Assembly (NCBI GenBank): GCA_002689655.1
Contig: NZHC01000083.1
Location: forward strand, 1 to 32,011
Length of the DNA: 32,011 nt
Direction of reading: 5' to 3'
From: Rhodopirellula sp.
Lineage (GTDB): Bacteria; Planctomycetota; Planctomycetia; Pirellulales; Pirellulaceae
The notes under the pieces are model-generated. The model worked only from the letters and a program-made list of their open reading frames with translations. It had not been told where the DNA came from and ran no database searches. The position numbers and the translations under genes are program-made. This document shows, piece by piece, positions 8,258 through 17,406 of the stretch. Position 1 is the stretch's first letter. The number at the start of each line of letters is the position of its first letter.

Positions 8258-8260
8258 GAT

Positions 8261-9001
8261 TTACCTAGGTTCCTTCACCAGTTTGATTTGTTGCAAAGCC
8301 ATCTTTGGAACCAGAATGCTGGTGAGAATTGCTGCTACAACGGATGCGATGACTGCCACCCAGTGAGTCGTTGAGGCGGAGCCATCAGCAATGATTGCGG
8401 CAGATGCTCCGCTTTGCACCCACAGCAATTGAGGACCAACAGCGACCGCGGCGGCCGAAAGAAAGGGGCCCAGACGACTGCCGCTGGCACCCATCGTGTA
8501 GCTGATCAGCGTTGTTGGAATTGGGGTCAAACGCACCATCAGATGAAATAGGAACCCTGCGTCAGCAGCTAAATTGTGTATGGCACGGAGTCGATTGGAA
8601 GAACGGTTTTGTCGCTCACGGGCCAACTTGGTGCAAATCGCTTCATGAAGCCACCAGCGGGCAATGCAGTAATTAAGGCTGGCGGCGATTACAGCAATGA
8701 AGAGCATCAGGGTGCCGCCGGTAAGAGTTCCGAAGATCGCACCTGCAGACAAGGAAACTGCGGTTTTTGGGACCAAGACAGTCATGGCGGCCACCCCGCA
8801 AAGCATGAATAGGACTGGTGTCCATTCTCCATCACGAGCCAATTCGTTACGCAGATCAGAGAATTCGAATCCACTCATCAGGAGACTGAGACCACAAGTG
8901 ATGAGGCTGAGTGGTATCAGGAAACGAAGTGAGATGTATTTACCGCCAGTTTTTCGATTCACGATCACGATGGCTTGCATTGGGAGAGTTACGCTGAACA
9001 T
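8261..9001 (-). CDS. TVP38/TMEM64 (VTT/DedA-like) membrane protein
   Basis: A polytopic protein of 246 residues from ATG 9001 has the VTT-domain signature: VLVPKTAVSLSAGAIFGTLTGGTLML, then NYCIARWWL, and a re-entrant-type segment FLFHLMVRLTPIPTTLISYTMGAS. Members are implicated in lipid scrambling or membrane trafficking. The frame is open further upstream to 9112, but that would overlap the divergent P-loop gene at 9044; the Met at 9001 or 8980 is more likely. It forms an operon with the PH-domain gene downstream, a pairing consistent with a membrane-lipid role (inference). Confidence 0.82.
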   Translation of the reverse strand: MFSVTLPMQAIVIVNRKTGGKYISLRFLIPLSLITCGLSLLMSGFEFSDLRNELARDGEWTPVLFMLCGVAAMTVLVPKTAVSLSAGAIFGTLTGGTLMLFIAVIAASLNYCIARWWLHEAICTKLARERQNRSSNRLRAIHNLAADAGFLFHLMVRLTPIPTTLISYTMGASGSRLGPFLSAAAVAVGPQLLWVQSGASAAIIADGSASTTHWVAVIASVVAAILTSILVPKMALQQIKLVKEPR

Positions 9002-9043
9002 GATACTGTCAGGACAGGAACCAAAGAATAGATCTGCCAGAAA

Positions 9044-9697
9044 ATGATGCTCACGCCATATGATAAATCGCCATCGATTGATTGGTTGCCTTGGGCTCGC
9101 TTCAATTTGCACCGTAACCCATTTGGTGAGCTGACGCAGGATGAGCGGGCAGAGCTAGCAGTTGTGGAGGTTGATTACCTTATAAGGATGCTTGGTGATC
9201 CCAGGCAAGCGATACAATTCATTGGTGAATGCGGTCGTGGTAAGACGACTAGAATGTTGAAATTGCGCGCAAATTTACCGAAGTCAAGTTATACCTACAT
9301 TCCTGAGCTCCCGCCCTGTCCGCCCATTGTTTATGGGAATCCCATTCTGGTTGATGAAGCCCAACGGTTGCCCAGATCTGCTCGACGCAGTGTTTTGCGT
9401 AGTCAATGTCCTCTCGTGTTTGCCACCCATAAGGATTTGAGTAAGCCACTGCGGAAGCACGGCTATCGCGTCCACACGGAGCACATTGGTAAGGGCAATG
9501 GCCCAGAGCTTGTCTGTGAATTATTGAACCGGAGAATTGAGGCTTCGCGATTGCGGAGTGGCCTTATACCTGTACTTTCGATTGAAGATGCTGAGTCATT
9601 AGTTGCCGAGTTTGGTAACGACATCAGGGGTATGGAAAACAATTTGTATTTGAAGTTCCAAGAAATTTTGGAGGGGCGCATCGATGGCGAAATGTGA
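9044..9697 (+). CDS. P-loop NTPase of unknown function
   Basis: The 217-residue protein has Walker A GECGRGKT (61-68), Walker B PILVDEAQR (100-108) and a sensor-like PLVFATHKDL (123-132). The N-terminal ARFNLHRNPFGEL resembles the start of ExeA/TniB-type ATPases, where such a segment precedes the P-loop. It is smaller than full AAA+ proteins but has a C-terminal helical part (about 155-217). The DEAQ form of Walker B suggests an ASCE/STAND-like ATPase. Its stop overlaps the start of the next gene by 14 bases, strongly suggesting translational coupling with the arrestin-fold protein. The start lies 42 bases from the divergent TVP38 start. Confidence 0.8.
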   Translation: MMLTPYDKSPSIDWLPWARFNLHRNPFGELTQDERAELAVVEVDYLIRMLGDPRQAIQFIGECGRGKTTRMLKLRANLPKSSYTYIPELPPCPPIVYGNPILVDEAQRLPRSARRSVLRSQCPLVFATHKDLSKPLRKHGYRVHTEHIGKGNGPELVCELLNRRIEASRLRSGLIPVLSIEDAESLVAEFGNDIRGMENNLYLKFQEILEGRIDGEM

Positions 9698-11129
9698 TTT
9701 GTCAATTGAATTGGATCAACCGAATCGAGTCTATCACGAGGGCGAAAAGGTGGAAGGGGTCGTTCATGTTAAAGTGGACTCCAGTGTCAACTGCAAGGGG
9801 TTGGTTCTGTCGACAGGTTGGAAAACGCATGGTCGTGGGAATGTTGCCAGTGGGTCCGTTGAAGAGACCACTGTGTTTTCCGGACAATGGACGCAGGGAA
9901 TGCATTATGAATATCGATTTTCGTTACCCGCCGGGGATTGGCCGCAGACTTATCATGGAAAGTTTCTTTCCATCGATCACTACGTTGAAGCAAAGGCAAA
10001 AATACCTTGGGCATTTGATCCCAAGGCTGCCACTCCTTTTATGTTACGCGTTACGCAGTTACCAAGTTGGCATGCTGAAGAATTTCGCCAAATTTTGAAA
10101 AAATCAAACAAGCCCCAGATTATCGGGTTGGTGCTTCTCGCAGTCTTTTTCGTTCCGCAGTTGCTGTTCACAGGTTGGGTCGGGGCAGCAGTGCTGATTG
10201 TTCTTGGGTCAGTTGCAGCCGTCTACTGGTTGAAGCAAAAGTTTCTCCCGAGGTACCTACTCGGCACCCCTAATCTTCATGTTCAGGAAGACACTTTGGG
10301 ACCTGGTAGTGAGCTTGTGGGTGAGTTCATTGTAAGAACCAGAAAGACAGTGGTACCAAATGCAATCACGATAGCGTTGCGAGGAACCGAAGTATGTGTC
10401 AGTGGGAGTGGATCCAATAAAAGAACCCACAAGAATGTAATTTTTGAACAGCTACAACAACTTCAATCAAATACTCCCCTTCAGGCCGGGAGTGAGAGTC
10501 GCTGTCCTTTTTCTTTCCAATTGCCTGAGGATGCGGCGTTGTCTGTAGACGTCAATGAAAATTCGCTGATCTGGTCGATTGAAGTTGAGGTGGATATCCC
10601 TCGGTGGCCAGATTGGAGTAAAAGCAAGCCGATTTTCATCGTACCTGCTGATGAGAAAAGACTCGATGCAGCGAGTGATCAATCAGTCGCAGGGGTGACG
10701 ACGTCGTCAGTGCAGTTTGGAACAGAAAAATCGAAAGCTGATGACTCAGCCAAAGAAGATTCGAGCCCGGCGATGGCTGGAGGCGTGACGTTTGTCGAGA
10801 CGGTTGCCCAGATTTGGGCCGTTCGCGGTGATCGTGGTCCGCTTGAAATGGTGGTTGATGCTGTGACGGGACTTTCCTTCATTGTCGAGGCCCAAGTCGA
10901 AAGACGCCTGCTATACGCTGGTGATGAGGATCCACATGTTTATCGGGATGGGTATGCCGTATGGGCATTCTATCCTGAACCTAAGCTCCCTTTAGTGCTC
11001 TATGTGCCTCATGATCTGGGAGATGAGTTCGAGCAGTTGGGAAGAGGGATTTGGACGGGCAAAGGTGTGATCGTTGGCTGGGACAGTTTGCACGGTCGCT
11101 TGCAAATCAAGCTGGATTCAATCAGTTGA
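9684..11129 (+). CDS. Arrestin-fold-like membrane protein
   Basis: The 481 residues start with a beta-rich module (CDLSIELDQPNRVYHEGEKVEGVVHVKV, ending FLSIDHYVEAKAKIPWAFD) with the hallmarks of an arrestin N-domain (about 4-125). Two membrane helices follow (about 146-162 and 164-184), then a second module (about 198-320) resembling an arrestin C-domain (LGPGSELVGEFIV, LIWSIEVEVDIPRWPD). After an acidic linker comes a C-terminal domain (about 372-481) that I do not recognise. The arrestin assignment is from pattern, not a search. The start overlaps the end of the P-loop NTPase gene. The topology suggests both arrestin-like modules face the same side of the membrane. Confidence 0.7.
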   Translation: MAKCDLSIELDQPNRVYHEGEKVEGVVHVKVDSSVNCKGLVLSTGWKTHGRGNVASGSVEETTVFSGQWTQGMHYEYRFSLPAGDWPQTYHGKFLSIDHYVEAKAKIPWAFDPKAATPFMLRVTQLPSWHAEEFRQILKKSNKPQIIGLVLLAVFFVPQLLFTGWVGAAVLIVLGSVAAVYWLKQKFLPRYLLGTPNLHVQEDTLGPGSELVGEFIVRTRKTVVPNAITIALRGTEVCVSGSGSNKRTHKNVIFEQLQQLQSNTPLQAGSESRCPFSFQLPEDAALSVDVNENSLIWSIEVEVDIPRWPDWSKSKPIFIVPADEKRLDAASDQSVAGVTTSSVQFGTEKSKADDSAKEDSSPAMAGGVTFVETVAQIWAVRGDRGPLEMVVDAVTGLSFIVEAQVERRLLYAGDEDPHVYRDGYAVWAFYPEPKLPLVLYVPHDLGDEFEQLGRGIWTGKGVIVGWDSLHGRLQIKLDSIS

Positions 11130-11295
11130 GCAAGCGATGGTGCGGGTGCTCCCTGATTGTGACTGCTTCGTGGGGAATACAGAACACTTCAATGGGTTTG
11201 TGGGATACGTGGTTCTCAATTTGCCACCGGCGGTCTAAACTTCCAATCTTTGCCAGTTCAGCGATCTACCAGACCAGCGACCTAAGTGATCTGAA

Positions 11296-12096
11296 ATGAC
11301 TTCTCCCAGAGTTTTGGTCCTTCGTGCACCCGGAACAAATTGTGATGAAGAGACGGGGTTTGCCTTTGAGCGAGCTGGAGCGTCAGTTGAGCGAGTGCAT
11401 GTGAATCGCCTGATTGAGAATCCTGCATTGAAAGATCGGTACCAGATACTTTGCGTACCCGGCGGTTTCAGCTATGGCGATGATATTGCAGCCGGGCGAA
11501 TCTTGGCAACGAGACTGCGGCAGCATCTTGCAGATCTGGTGCAGGAGTTCGTGCATGGAAACGGAGATCGATTGGTCCTCGGTATTTGCAACGGGATGCA
11601 GGTGTTGATGCGTCTTGGTGTATTGACTGAGGGGGTTGGTGGGGACGAGGTGACGCCGGCAACGTTGACGTGGAACAATCACGGTAGGTTCGAAGATCGG
11701 TGGGTTCACTTGGCGGTGGATAAAACCCCTTGTGTTTTCCTTCAGGGTGTCGAGCGGATGTATTTGCCGATGGCCCATGCTGAAGGCAAGTTTGTAGCAG
11801 CTGAACCAGAGATTCTTGATCAGCTTGGTGAGCAAGGAAGGTTGGCGATTCGATATGCCGAGGGAGAGCAGGGTAATGTTCAAGAGGACGTCCTAGCGTT
11901 TCCCCATAATCCTAACGGAGCTGACGCTAATGTCGCTGGTGTTTGTGATGCCAGTGGGCGGGTATTCGGTCTGATGCCGCATCCCGAAAGGCATATTGAT
12001 GCCATGCAGCATCCCAGTTGGACACGCCGCAGCGAACAGCCGGAGTATGGTGATGGCATGGTCATGTTTCAAAATGCTGTCAACTGGTTTGCCTAA
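11296..12096 (+). CDS. purQ: Phosphoribosylformylglycinamidine synthase, glutaminase subunit
   Basis: This 266-residue class I glutamine amidotransferase supplies ammonia to PurL for the fourth step of purine biosynthesis (FGAR to FGAM). The start RVLVLRAPGTNCDEET and the GGFSYGDDIAAGRI segment (56-69) are specific to PurQ. The nucleophile Cys98 lies in LGICNGMQVL, and the catalytic His229/Glu231 lie in MPHPERH. HAEGKF (161-166) is also typical. It is slightly longer than Bacillus-type PurQ, matching the form that works with a separate PurL and PurS. No PurL or PurS is adjacent. The ATG has no clear ribosome binding site. Confidence 0.95.
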   Translation: MTSPRVLVLRAPGTNCDEETGFAFERAGASVERVHVNRLIENPALKDRYQILCVPGGFSYGDDIAAGRILATRLRQHLADLVQEFVHGNGDRLVLGICNGMQVLMRLGVLTEGVGGDEVTPATLTWNNHGRFEDRWVHLAVDKTPCVFLQGVERMYLPMAHAEGKFVAAEPEILDQLGEQGRLAIRYAEGEQGNVQEDVLAFPHNPNGADANVAGVCDASGRVFGLMPHPERHIDAMQHPSWTRRSEQPEYGDGMVMFQNAVNWFA

Positions 12097-12312
12097 GCCC
12101 GGAACCACCGTTTGGGAAAAGTACTTGGGTTTGAAGCTACGCGTTGCTTTGTCACCTGCTGCATTCAAAGCTCTAGGCCATTCGTGAGCAGTCGTGAGCG
12201 ATGCCGCTAATCTCACTGAATGCTCGTGATCATCGTCTGCGGGTTTCGGCAGGCGAGCGAGTTTTTCGGTAGCCGATTTTGCAACAGCTGATGATTCCAT
12301 TCGCAAGGATGT

Positions 12313-12765
12313 TCAATCAAAGTGGACGCTGCATGCGTCATCATCACAGGATTTCCCTGCCAGTTTGTAACGTCGTTTTGCGACTTGTTGGTACAGCCAA
12401 CGCCAAAGACGTGCTGTCCCCGGTAGGTGCAGGAAGGGCGCTGACAGCCATAGCATCGGAAGACGCCGGCTAAGGTATCGAACCGCATTGGCACCTCCGT
12501 GGCGACATCCCGCCTGATCCACCACATACATCTGCTCCATCATCATTTCATGGGTCAGGTCAGGGTAGTTCTCAGCTACCCTTGAGTCATGAAGCGAGAT
12601 GTATGCGAGTCGATTTCCACAGCAATTGAGGCGTTGGAGAGTTTTGATTTGCGATTTGCAGAAGTTGCACTGTCCGTCAAAGATCACGACGTCTGCATTG
12701 GGAAACTTGTCAGGATCGGGCAGTTCGTTCTGTTGTATCATGAGTTTTGAGTCCAAAATGGGCAT
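12313..12765 (-). CDS. DCC1-type thiol-disulfide oxidoreductase (DUF393)
   Basis: The 150-residue protein has the family motif VVIFDGQCNFCKSQI with a CxxC pair (Cys33, Cys36 from ATG 12765), followed by the conserved RYLSRRLPMLWLSAPFLHLPG region and RLWRWLYQQVAKRRYKL. Family members are small thioredoxin-like proteins of unknown physiological substrate. Three starts are possible (TTG 12777, ATG 12765, ATG 12741); none has a strong ribosome binding site. Extra Cys residues (LNCCGNR, CRHGG, KSCDDDACS) make it unusually cysteine-rich. It is a single gene convergent with purQ. Confidence 0.8.
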   Translation of the reverse strand: MPILDSKLMIQQNELPDPDKFPNADVVIFDGQCNFCKSQIKTLQRLNCCGNRLAYISLHDSRVAENYPDLTHEMMMEQMYVVDQAGCRHGGANAVRYLSRRLPMLWLSAPFLHLPGTARLWRWLYQQVAKRRYKLAGKSCDDDACSVHFD

Positions 12766-12961
12766 AATCGCCGTCAATTCCCAAAAACGGGGTCTTTCGC
12801 CCTCAAAGAACCGGGGTCAAGCCTCGTATACTAACTGTACGATAGATATATCAATTAGCCAGAGTCGTTTGCCGGTCGTTTCGTACATTTATGGGCAGGT
12901 CTCAGGCTATGAGCGGGAGCTGTGAATTACCAGTTCTCCATTCATTCTCAGGATCGAAACC

Positions 12962-14614
12962 ATGAATCGTATCGAAGTCAAAGTTCGCAGTGCTCGCCGT
13001 CGCTTGATTCTTGGGCATTTTGGGCAGGCACTTTGCGTTACTTTATTTGCAGCGCTGTTGGTTGCAATTGTTGCCATCGCACTTCCGGCGATTCGGTTCA
13101 TGGATGTCAATGTTAGTAATTGGAATTACGGTTGGATCGGAGGCTGTCTGGCTGCAGCATTTGTTGCAGCTGGGATCTATGCTTTCGTCAAAGCTCCTTC
13201 GGTGGAGTCTGTTGCAGCTGAGTTAGATCGACGCTTTGGGCTGCGCGAGCGACTTAGTAGCTCGATCGCAATGACTGAGGTCGATCGTGATAGTGACTTC
13301 GGGTTAGCACTTCTCGCCGATGCTGATAAGAAAGCCGCCAAGGTTGATGTCGCTGAGAAGTTCGGGATCAAGCCTACTAAAATCGGATGGCTTCCCATGT
13401 CGGTGGTTCCTGTGCTGGTCGTTGTCTTGATGTTAGCAGAGCCAATGAGCGAGAGCAGCGCCAGCACGACTCCCGAAGTGGATAAGACTGAGGTGAAGCA
13501 AGTGTTAACCGCTGCTTCCAAACTCAAGAAGAGAATCCAGCAGCAGCGTCGAAAGGCTGAGGCAGAGGGCTTGAAAGAAGCAGAGGACATGTTCAAGAAA
13601 ATGGAATCCCAGCTCGATAAAATCACCAAGGCGAGCGATATCAATCGCAAGGATGCCATGATCGAGATGAACGATTTGAAAAAGCAACTTGAAGAACGTC
13701 GCAGCCAACTCGGGTCCACTGAGCAGATGAAACGTGCGCTGGCGCAGATGAAGGGCTTGGAAGCGGGGCCCGGTGACAAGATTGCCAAGGCCATAGAGCA
13801 GGGGAATCTGGCCAAAGCAAAAGATATGGTGAAAGACCTGGCGGACAAGATGCGTCAGGGACAGCTCAATGAGGCGGAAAAGGAACAGCTTAAGAATCAA
13901 GTACAGCAAATGCAGAAGGCTTTGGAAAACGCAGTCAAAGAACACAAGCAAAAAGAGCAAGAGCTAAAAGATCAGATCGAGCAGGCGCGTCGAGAAGGAC
14001 GCAGCGGTGATGCCGCGAAGATGCAGCAGAAGTTGAATCAGATGCAGCAGAAGAATTCACAAATGCAGAACATGAAGCAAATGGCAGAGTCCATGAAGAA
14101 CGCTGCAGAAGCATGTGAAAACGGTGATGCCAGCCAAGCTGCTGATGCATTGCAGCAGATGTCTGATCAACTAGGACAGATGCAGCAGGAAATGTCAGAA
14201 TTGGAAGATCTTGATTCAGCACTGGATTCTCTCTCGGAATCCAAGAGCCAGATGCGTTGTCAGCAATGCGAAGGCGGTGGGTGTAAAGAGTGTCAAGGTC
14301 AAGGTCAAGGTCAGGGGCAGGGGCAGGGGCAGGGGCTCGGTGACGGCACTGGACAAGGTGATCGGCCTGAGTCCGATACAGATACCAATACCTACGAAAC
14401 GCAGGTGCGGGGGAAAGTGAAAAAAGGAAAGTCCGTGATTACTGGGTTTGCTGATGGGCCTAACCGCAAAGGAATCACTCGGGAAGACGTCAAGCAGGCT
14501 ATTCAGGGATCGCTGTCTGAAAAGAGTGATCCCAGCGAAAACCAGACGCTTCCACGAGCCGAGCGGGAACACGCTCAGCAGTACTTCGATCAGCTCCGCG
14601 AAGGCACTGAATAG
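12962..14614 (+). CDS. Membrane-anchored coiled-coil protein with Cys motif and GQ repeat
   Basis: The 550-residue protein has two N-terminal membrane helices (about 22-45 and 57-76), a conserved-looking AAELDRRFGLRERLSSSI segment (85-102) and a third helix (about 143-160). A long charged coiled coil rich in Gln, Lys, Glu and Met follows (about 175-420). Then comes a four-Cys cluster (CQQCEGGGCKEC) that resembles half a DnaJ zinc finger, a Gly-Gln repeat, and a soluble C-terminal tail. Such proteins in planctomycetes are often annotated as hypothetical or Smc-like; the N-terminal region is reminiscent of DUF4175-type proteins. No enzymatic motif is seen. AGGA lies eight bases before the ATG. 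It converges with sucA eight bases apart. Confidence 0.75.
   Translation: MNRIEVKVRSARRRLILGHFGQALCVTLFAALLVAIVAIALPAIRFMDVNVSNWNYGWIGGCLAAAFVAAGIYAFVKAPSVESVAAELDRRFGLRERLSSSIAMTEVDRDSDFGLALLADADKKAAKVDVAEKFGIKPTKIGWLPMSVVPVLVVVLMLAEPMSESSASTTPEVDKTEVKQVLTAASKLKKRIQQQRRKAEAEGLKEAEDMFKKMESQLDKITKASDINRKDAMIEMNDLKKQLEERRSQLGSTEQMKRALAQMKGLEAGPGDKIAKAIEQGNLAKAKDMVKDLADKMRQGQLNEAEKEQLKNQVQQMQKALENAVKEHKQKEQELKDQIEQARREGRSGDAAKMQQKLNQMQQKNSQMQNMKQMAESMKNAAEACENGDASQAADALQQMSDQLGQMQQEMSELEDLDSALDSLSESKSQMRCQQCEGGGCKECQGQGQGQGQGQGQGLGDGTGQGDRPESDTDTNTYETQVRGKVKKGKSVITGFADGPNRKGITREDVKQAIQGSLSEKSDPSENQTLPRAEREHAQQYFDQLREGTE
14293..14334 (+). repeat. Hexanucleotide tandem repeat encoding Gly-Gln
   Basis: Three TCAAGG units (14293-14310) are followed by four TCAGGG/GCAGGG units (14311-14334), all in frame, encoding alternating Gln and Gly. 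Because the unit is six bases, gain or loss of copies changes linker length without breaking the frame. Confidence 0.8.
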
Positions 14615-14622
14615 AACAGAGG

Positions 14623-17406
14623 CTATAGGTCAGCCAGCGCCTCGTCGATCAGTTCGGCCTGTTCCAACTTATGTGCCGCCATGCTGCCCGTGCTGGGGCT
14701 TGCCGACTCAACGCGGCTTACCCGCTTGAGTTTGTACTTTTCCGATAGATCGTCGCTGAAGGCTTGCTTGATGTATGGCCAAGCACCCATATTGGTTGGC
14801 TCTTCCTGAACCCAGTACACCGGCTTACCTGTTGAGAATCCGTTAATTGATGCGATAAGTTCTTCCACGCCGAGTGGGTAGAGTTGCTCAATTCTCATGA
14901 TAGCGACATTTTTTAGGTTCTTTTCCTGACGTGCCTCAAGCAGATCGTAGTAGACCTTGCCCGTACACAGGATCAGGCGATCAGCGTTGCTGAGAGACAC
15001 TTGTTCATCTGGCAAGACTTTTTGGAAGGTGCCATCAGTCAAATCCGACAATGGGCTGATCACGCGTGGATGTCGGAGAAGACTTTTCGGCGATAGCACC
15101 ACGAGTGGTTTTTTCCATTTGCGGATGACTTGGCGACGCAACAGGTGGAAATACTGGGCGGGTGTCGTTGGCTGGCACACTTGAATATTGTGTTCAGCAG
15201 CCATCGCCAGGAATCGTTCAACACGAGCGCTGCAATGTTCAGGTCCTTGCCCTTCGAAACCGTGCGGAAGCAACATTACCAATCCGCTAAGTCGATTCCA
15301 TTTGTCTTCTGCACTGGCGATGAATTGATCAACAATCACCTGAGCGCAATTCCAGAAATCACCGAATTGAGCTTCCCAGACAACCAAGCCATCAGGGCTA
15401 TCCAAAGAGTATCCATATTCGAAACCCAGAACTCCAGCCTCGCTAAGCGGACTGTTGTAGAGTTCAAGTCTTGCTTGATCAGAGCTAAGGTTGGCGAGCG
15501 GTGTATAAGTGCTGCCATTTTTTGTGTCATGAAGAACGGCGTGACGTTGGCTGAATGTACCTCGTTGGCAGTCTTGACCTGTCATCCGAATGGGGTGACC
15601 GTCAACGAGCAGTGAAGCGAAGGCCGCTGCCTCTGCACTTGCCCAGTCCAAGGGATGTTTGCCTTCGGCCATCTCCCTCCGCTGTGTCATGGGGCGTTTC
15701 AGTTTTTTGTTAGCAGAAAAGTCTTCTGGTAGTCGTGTCAACGCATCCAGTAGTTTGGAAAGCTTCTCCGTCTCGCAGCCAGTGGGGGTATCTTCCACCG
15801 GTTCCGGGCCACCGAAGTAGTCGCTCCAATTGGCAGCGAGTGTTTGAGTGTCTGGGACAAAGGCTTCATGCTTGCTTGCTGCAAATTCCGACTCCAGCTT
15901 CTCTGTTCTTTCCTGCTGGATCCCTTCGGCTTCCTCTGGACTGATTTTTCCCAGTTCAAGGAGTCGGTTCAGGTATTGTTCTCGCACACTGGCTCGGCGA
16001 TCGATTTCAGCGTACATGCGAGGTTGGGTGAAGCGAGGTTCATCGCCCTCGTTGTGGCCCCATCTGCGGAATGCGTAGAGGTCAATCACGACATCCCGCT
16101 GGAATTCCTTTCGAAAATCCATCGCCAGAGAAACCACCTGAGCAACTGCTTCGGGATCTTCACCATTGACGTGAAAAATCGGGATCTGCAGCATTTTTGC
16201 AATGTCGGTCGCGTAGGTTGTACTACGACCCTCTTTTGGTTCAGTGGTGAAACCGACCTGATTATTAATTACGACATGCAGTGTGCCACCAGTCTTGTAA
16301 CCCTCAAGTTCGCTGAGGTTCAGTGTTTCCTGAACCACTCCTTCACCCGCAAACGCTGCATCACCGTGGATCAGGATCGTCATTACCTCCTGTCGTCGCT
16401 CATCACGGCGGCGATCCTGCTTGCATCGGGTTCGCCCTTGAGCGACCGTGTTAACGAATTCGAGATGGCTGGGGTTGAAGCACAGTGAGATGTGCAGATT
16501 ATCTCCTGAGGCGGTCGTCCAATCGCTGCTGTAGCCAAGATGGTAACGAACGTCTCCGCCACCCCGGTTCATTTCCGGGTTGGGATCGTCAAAGGACCAG
16601 AAGATGTTCATCGCCCGTTTTTTCAGGATGTTGGCCATCACGTTGAGCCGACCGCGATGTGCCATGCCCATCACGACTTCTTTGACGTTGTGCTGGGACG
16701 CTTTTTCCAACGCGAGATCGAGCATTGGAATCAGAGTTTCGGCGCCTTCGAGTGAGAAAGTTTTGGCACCGACAAATTTGCGACGCACGAATTCCTCAAA
16801 GATGGTCGCGTCTGCGAGTCTGGCATAAATTCGCCTTTGAACATCGTGGGACAATTCAAGGCGATTTTCAGTCGTTTCCATGCGGCGTTGCAGCCAGTCA
16901 CGGATATTACGCCGGTCGATGTGCATGAATTGTGCACCAATGCTCCGGCAATAAGTATTTCGTAATCGGGTCAAAATGGCATCAATCGTGCCACCGAGCT
17001 CTGCTTCAATCGAGGCACCGTTGAACGGACGACTCAGATCTTCCTGATTCAGTCCATAGACGTTTGGGTTCAGCTCTGGGCTATCTGGGCGATCAAAACC
17101 CAAGGGATCCAAGTTAGCGACCAAGTGACCGCGGACACGGTATTCCCGTACCAAGTTGTTGACTCGATCCTGGATGCGAGCGAGCCACATGGCTTGGGCG
17201 GCAGAGTCGTTCGAGGAGCTCTGAAGATTTGCGTTACCGCCGGTTTTGACGCTGCCGCCCTCGGGCGAAGGCCTCTTCTTGCCGGTACTGCCGCTCCCCA
17301 CGAGAAACTGTTCAAAATATTTTCTCCAGTTTTCTGAAACGCTGGCGGGGTCGCGAATGTACTGGACGTACAAATCATCGATGTAGTCCAAGCTGTAGCT
17401 TTTCAT
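14623..17406 (-). CDS. sucA: 2-oxoglutarate dehydrogenase E1 component
   Basis: The 927 residues are full length for the thiamine-diphosphate-dependent E1 subunit, which decarboxylates 2-oxoglutarate in the TCA cycle and passes the succinyl group to E2. Visible features are the N-terminal E2-binding segment (YSLDYIDDLYVQYIRDP), IGAQFMHI (156-163), KFVGAKTFSLEGAE (210-223), GMAHRGRLN (247-255), NPSHLEFVN (311-319), the ThDP/metal site GDAAFAGEGVVQE (348-360), and the transketolase-like second half beginning WASAEAAAFASLLVDG with RGTFSQRHAVLHD. The ATG at 17406 lacks a clear ribosome binding site. No sucB or lpd is next to it in the window. Confidence 0.96.
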   Translation of the reverse strand: MKSYSLDYIDDLYVQYIRDPASVSENWRKYFEQFLVGSGSTGKKRPSPEGGSVKTGGNANLQSSSNDSAAQAMWLARIQDRVNNLVREYRVRGHLVANLDPLGFDRPDSPELNPNVYGLNQEDLSRPFNGASIEAELGGTIDAILTRLRNTYCRSIGAQFMHIDRRNIRDWLQRRMETTENRLELSHDVQRRIYARLADATIFEEFVRRKFVGAKTFSLEGAETLIPMLDLALEKASQHNVKEVVMGMAHRGRLNVMANILKKRAMNIFWSFDDPNPEMNRGGGDVRYHLGYSSDWTTASGDNLHISLCFNPSHLEFVNTVAQGRTRCKQDRRRDERRQEVMTILIHGDAAFAGEGVVQETLNLSELEGYKTGGTLHVVINNQVGFTTEPKEGRSTTYATDIAKMLQIPIFHVNGEDPEAVAQVVSLAMDFRKEFQRDVVIDLYAFRRWGHNEGDEPRFTQPRMYAEIDRRASVREQYLNRLLELGKISPEEAEGIQQERTEKLESEFAASKHEAFVPDTQTLAANWSDYFGGPEPVEDTPTGCETEKLSKLLDALTRLPEDFSANKKLKRPMTQRREMAEGKHPLDWASAEAAAFASLLVDGHPIRMTGQDCQRGTFSQRHAVLHDTKNGSTYTPLANLSSDQARLELYNSPLSEAGVLGFEYGYSLDSPDGLVVWEAQFGDFWNCAQVIVDQFIASAEDKWNRLSGLVMLLPHGFEGQGPEHCSARVERFLAMAAEHNIQVCQPTTPAQYFHLLRRQVIRKWKKPLVVLSPKSLLRHPRVISPLSDLTDGTFQKVLPDEQVSLSNADRLILCTGKVYYDLLEARQEKNLKNVAIMRIEQLYPLGVEELIASINGFSTGKPVYWVQEEPTNMGAWPYIKQAFSDDLSEKYKLKRVSRVESASPSTGSMAAHKLEQAELIDEALADL

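Noticed and set aside
11383-11883. Long minus-strand frame inside purQ
   Set aside because: Antisense shadow of a strongly conserved gene.
12182-12231. Three TCGTGA(G/T)C copies after purQ
   Set aside because: Irregular spacing and short length; not a convincing repeat or binding array.
13177-13848. Minus-strand frame of 223 residues within the coiled-coil gene
   Set aside because: Ser/Leu-rich translation typical of the antisense of a Lys/Glu/Gln-rich coiled coil.
15844-16488. Plus-strand frame of 214 residues within sucA
   Set aside because: Antisense to conserved E1 motifs including the thiamine-diphosphate site.
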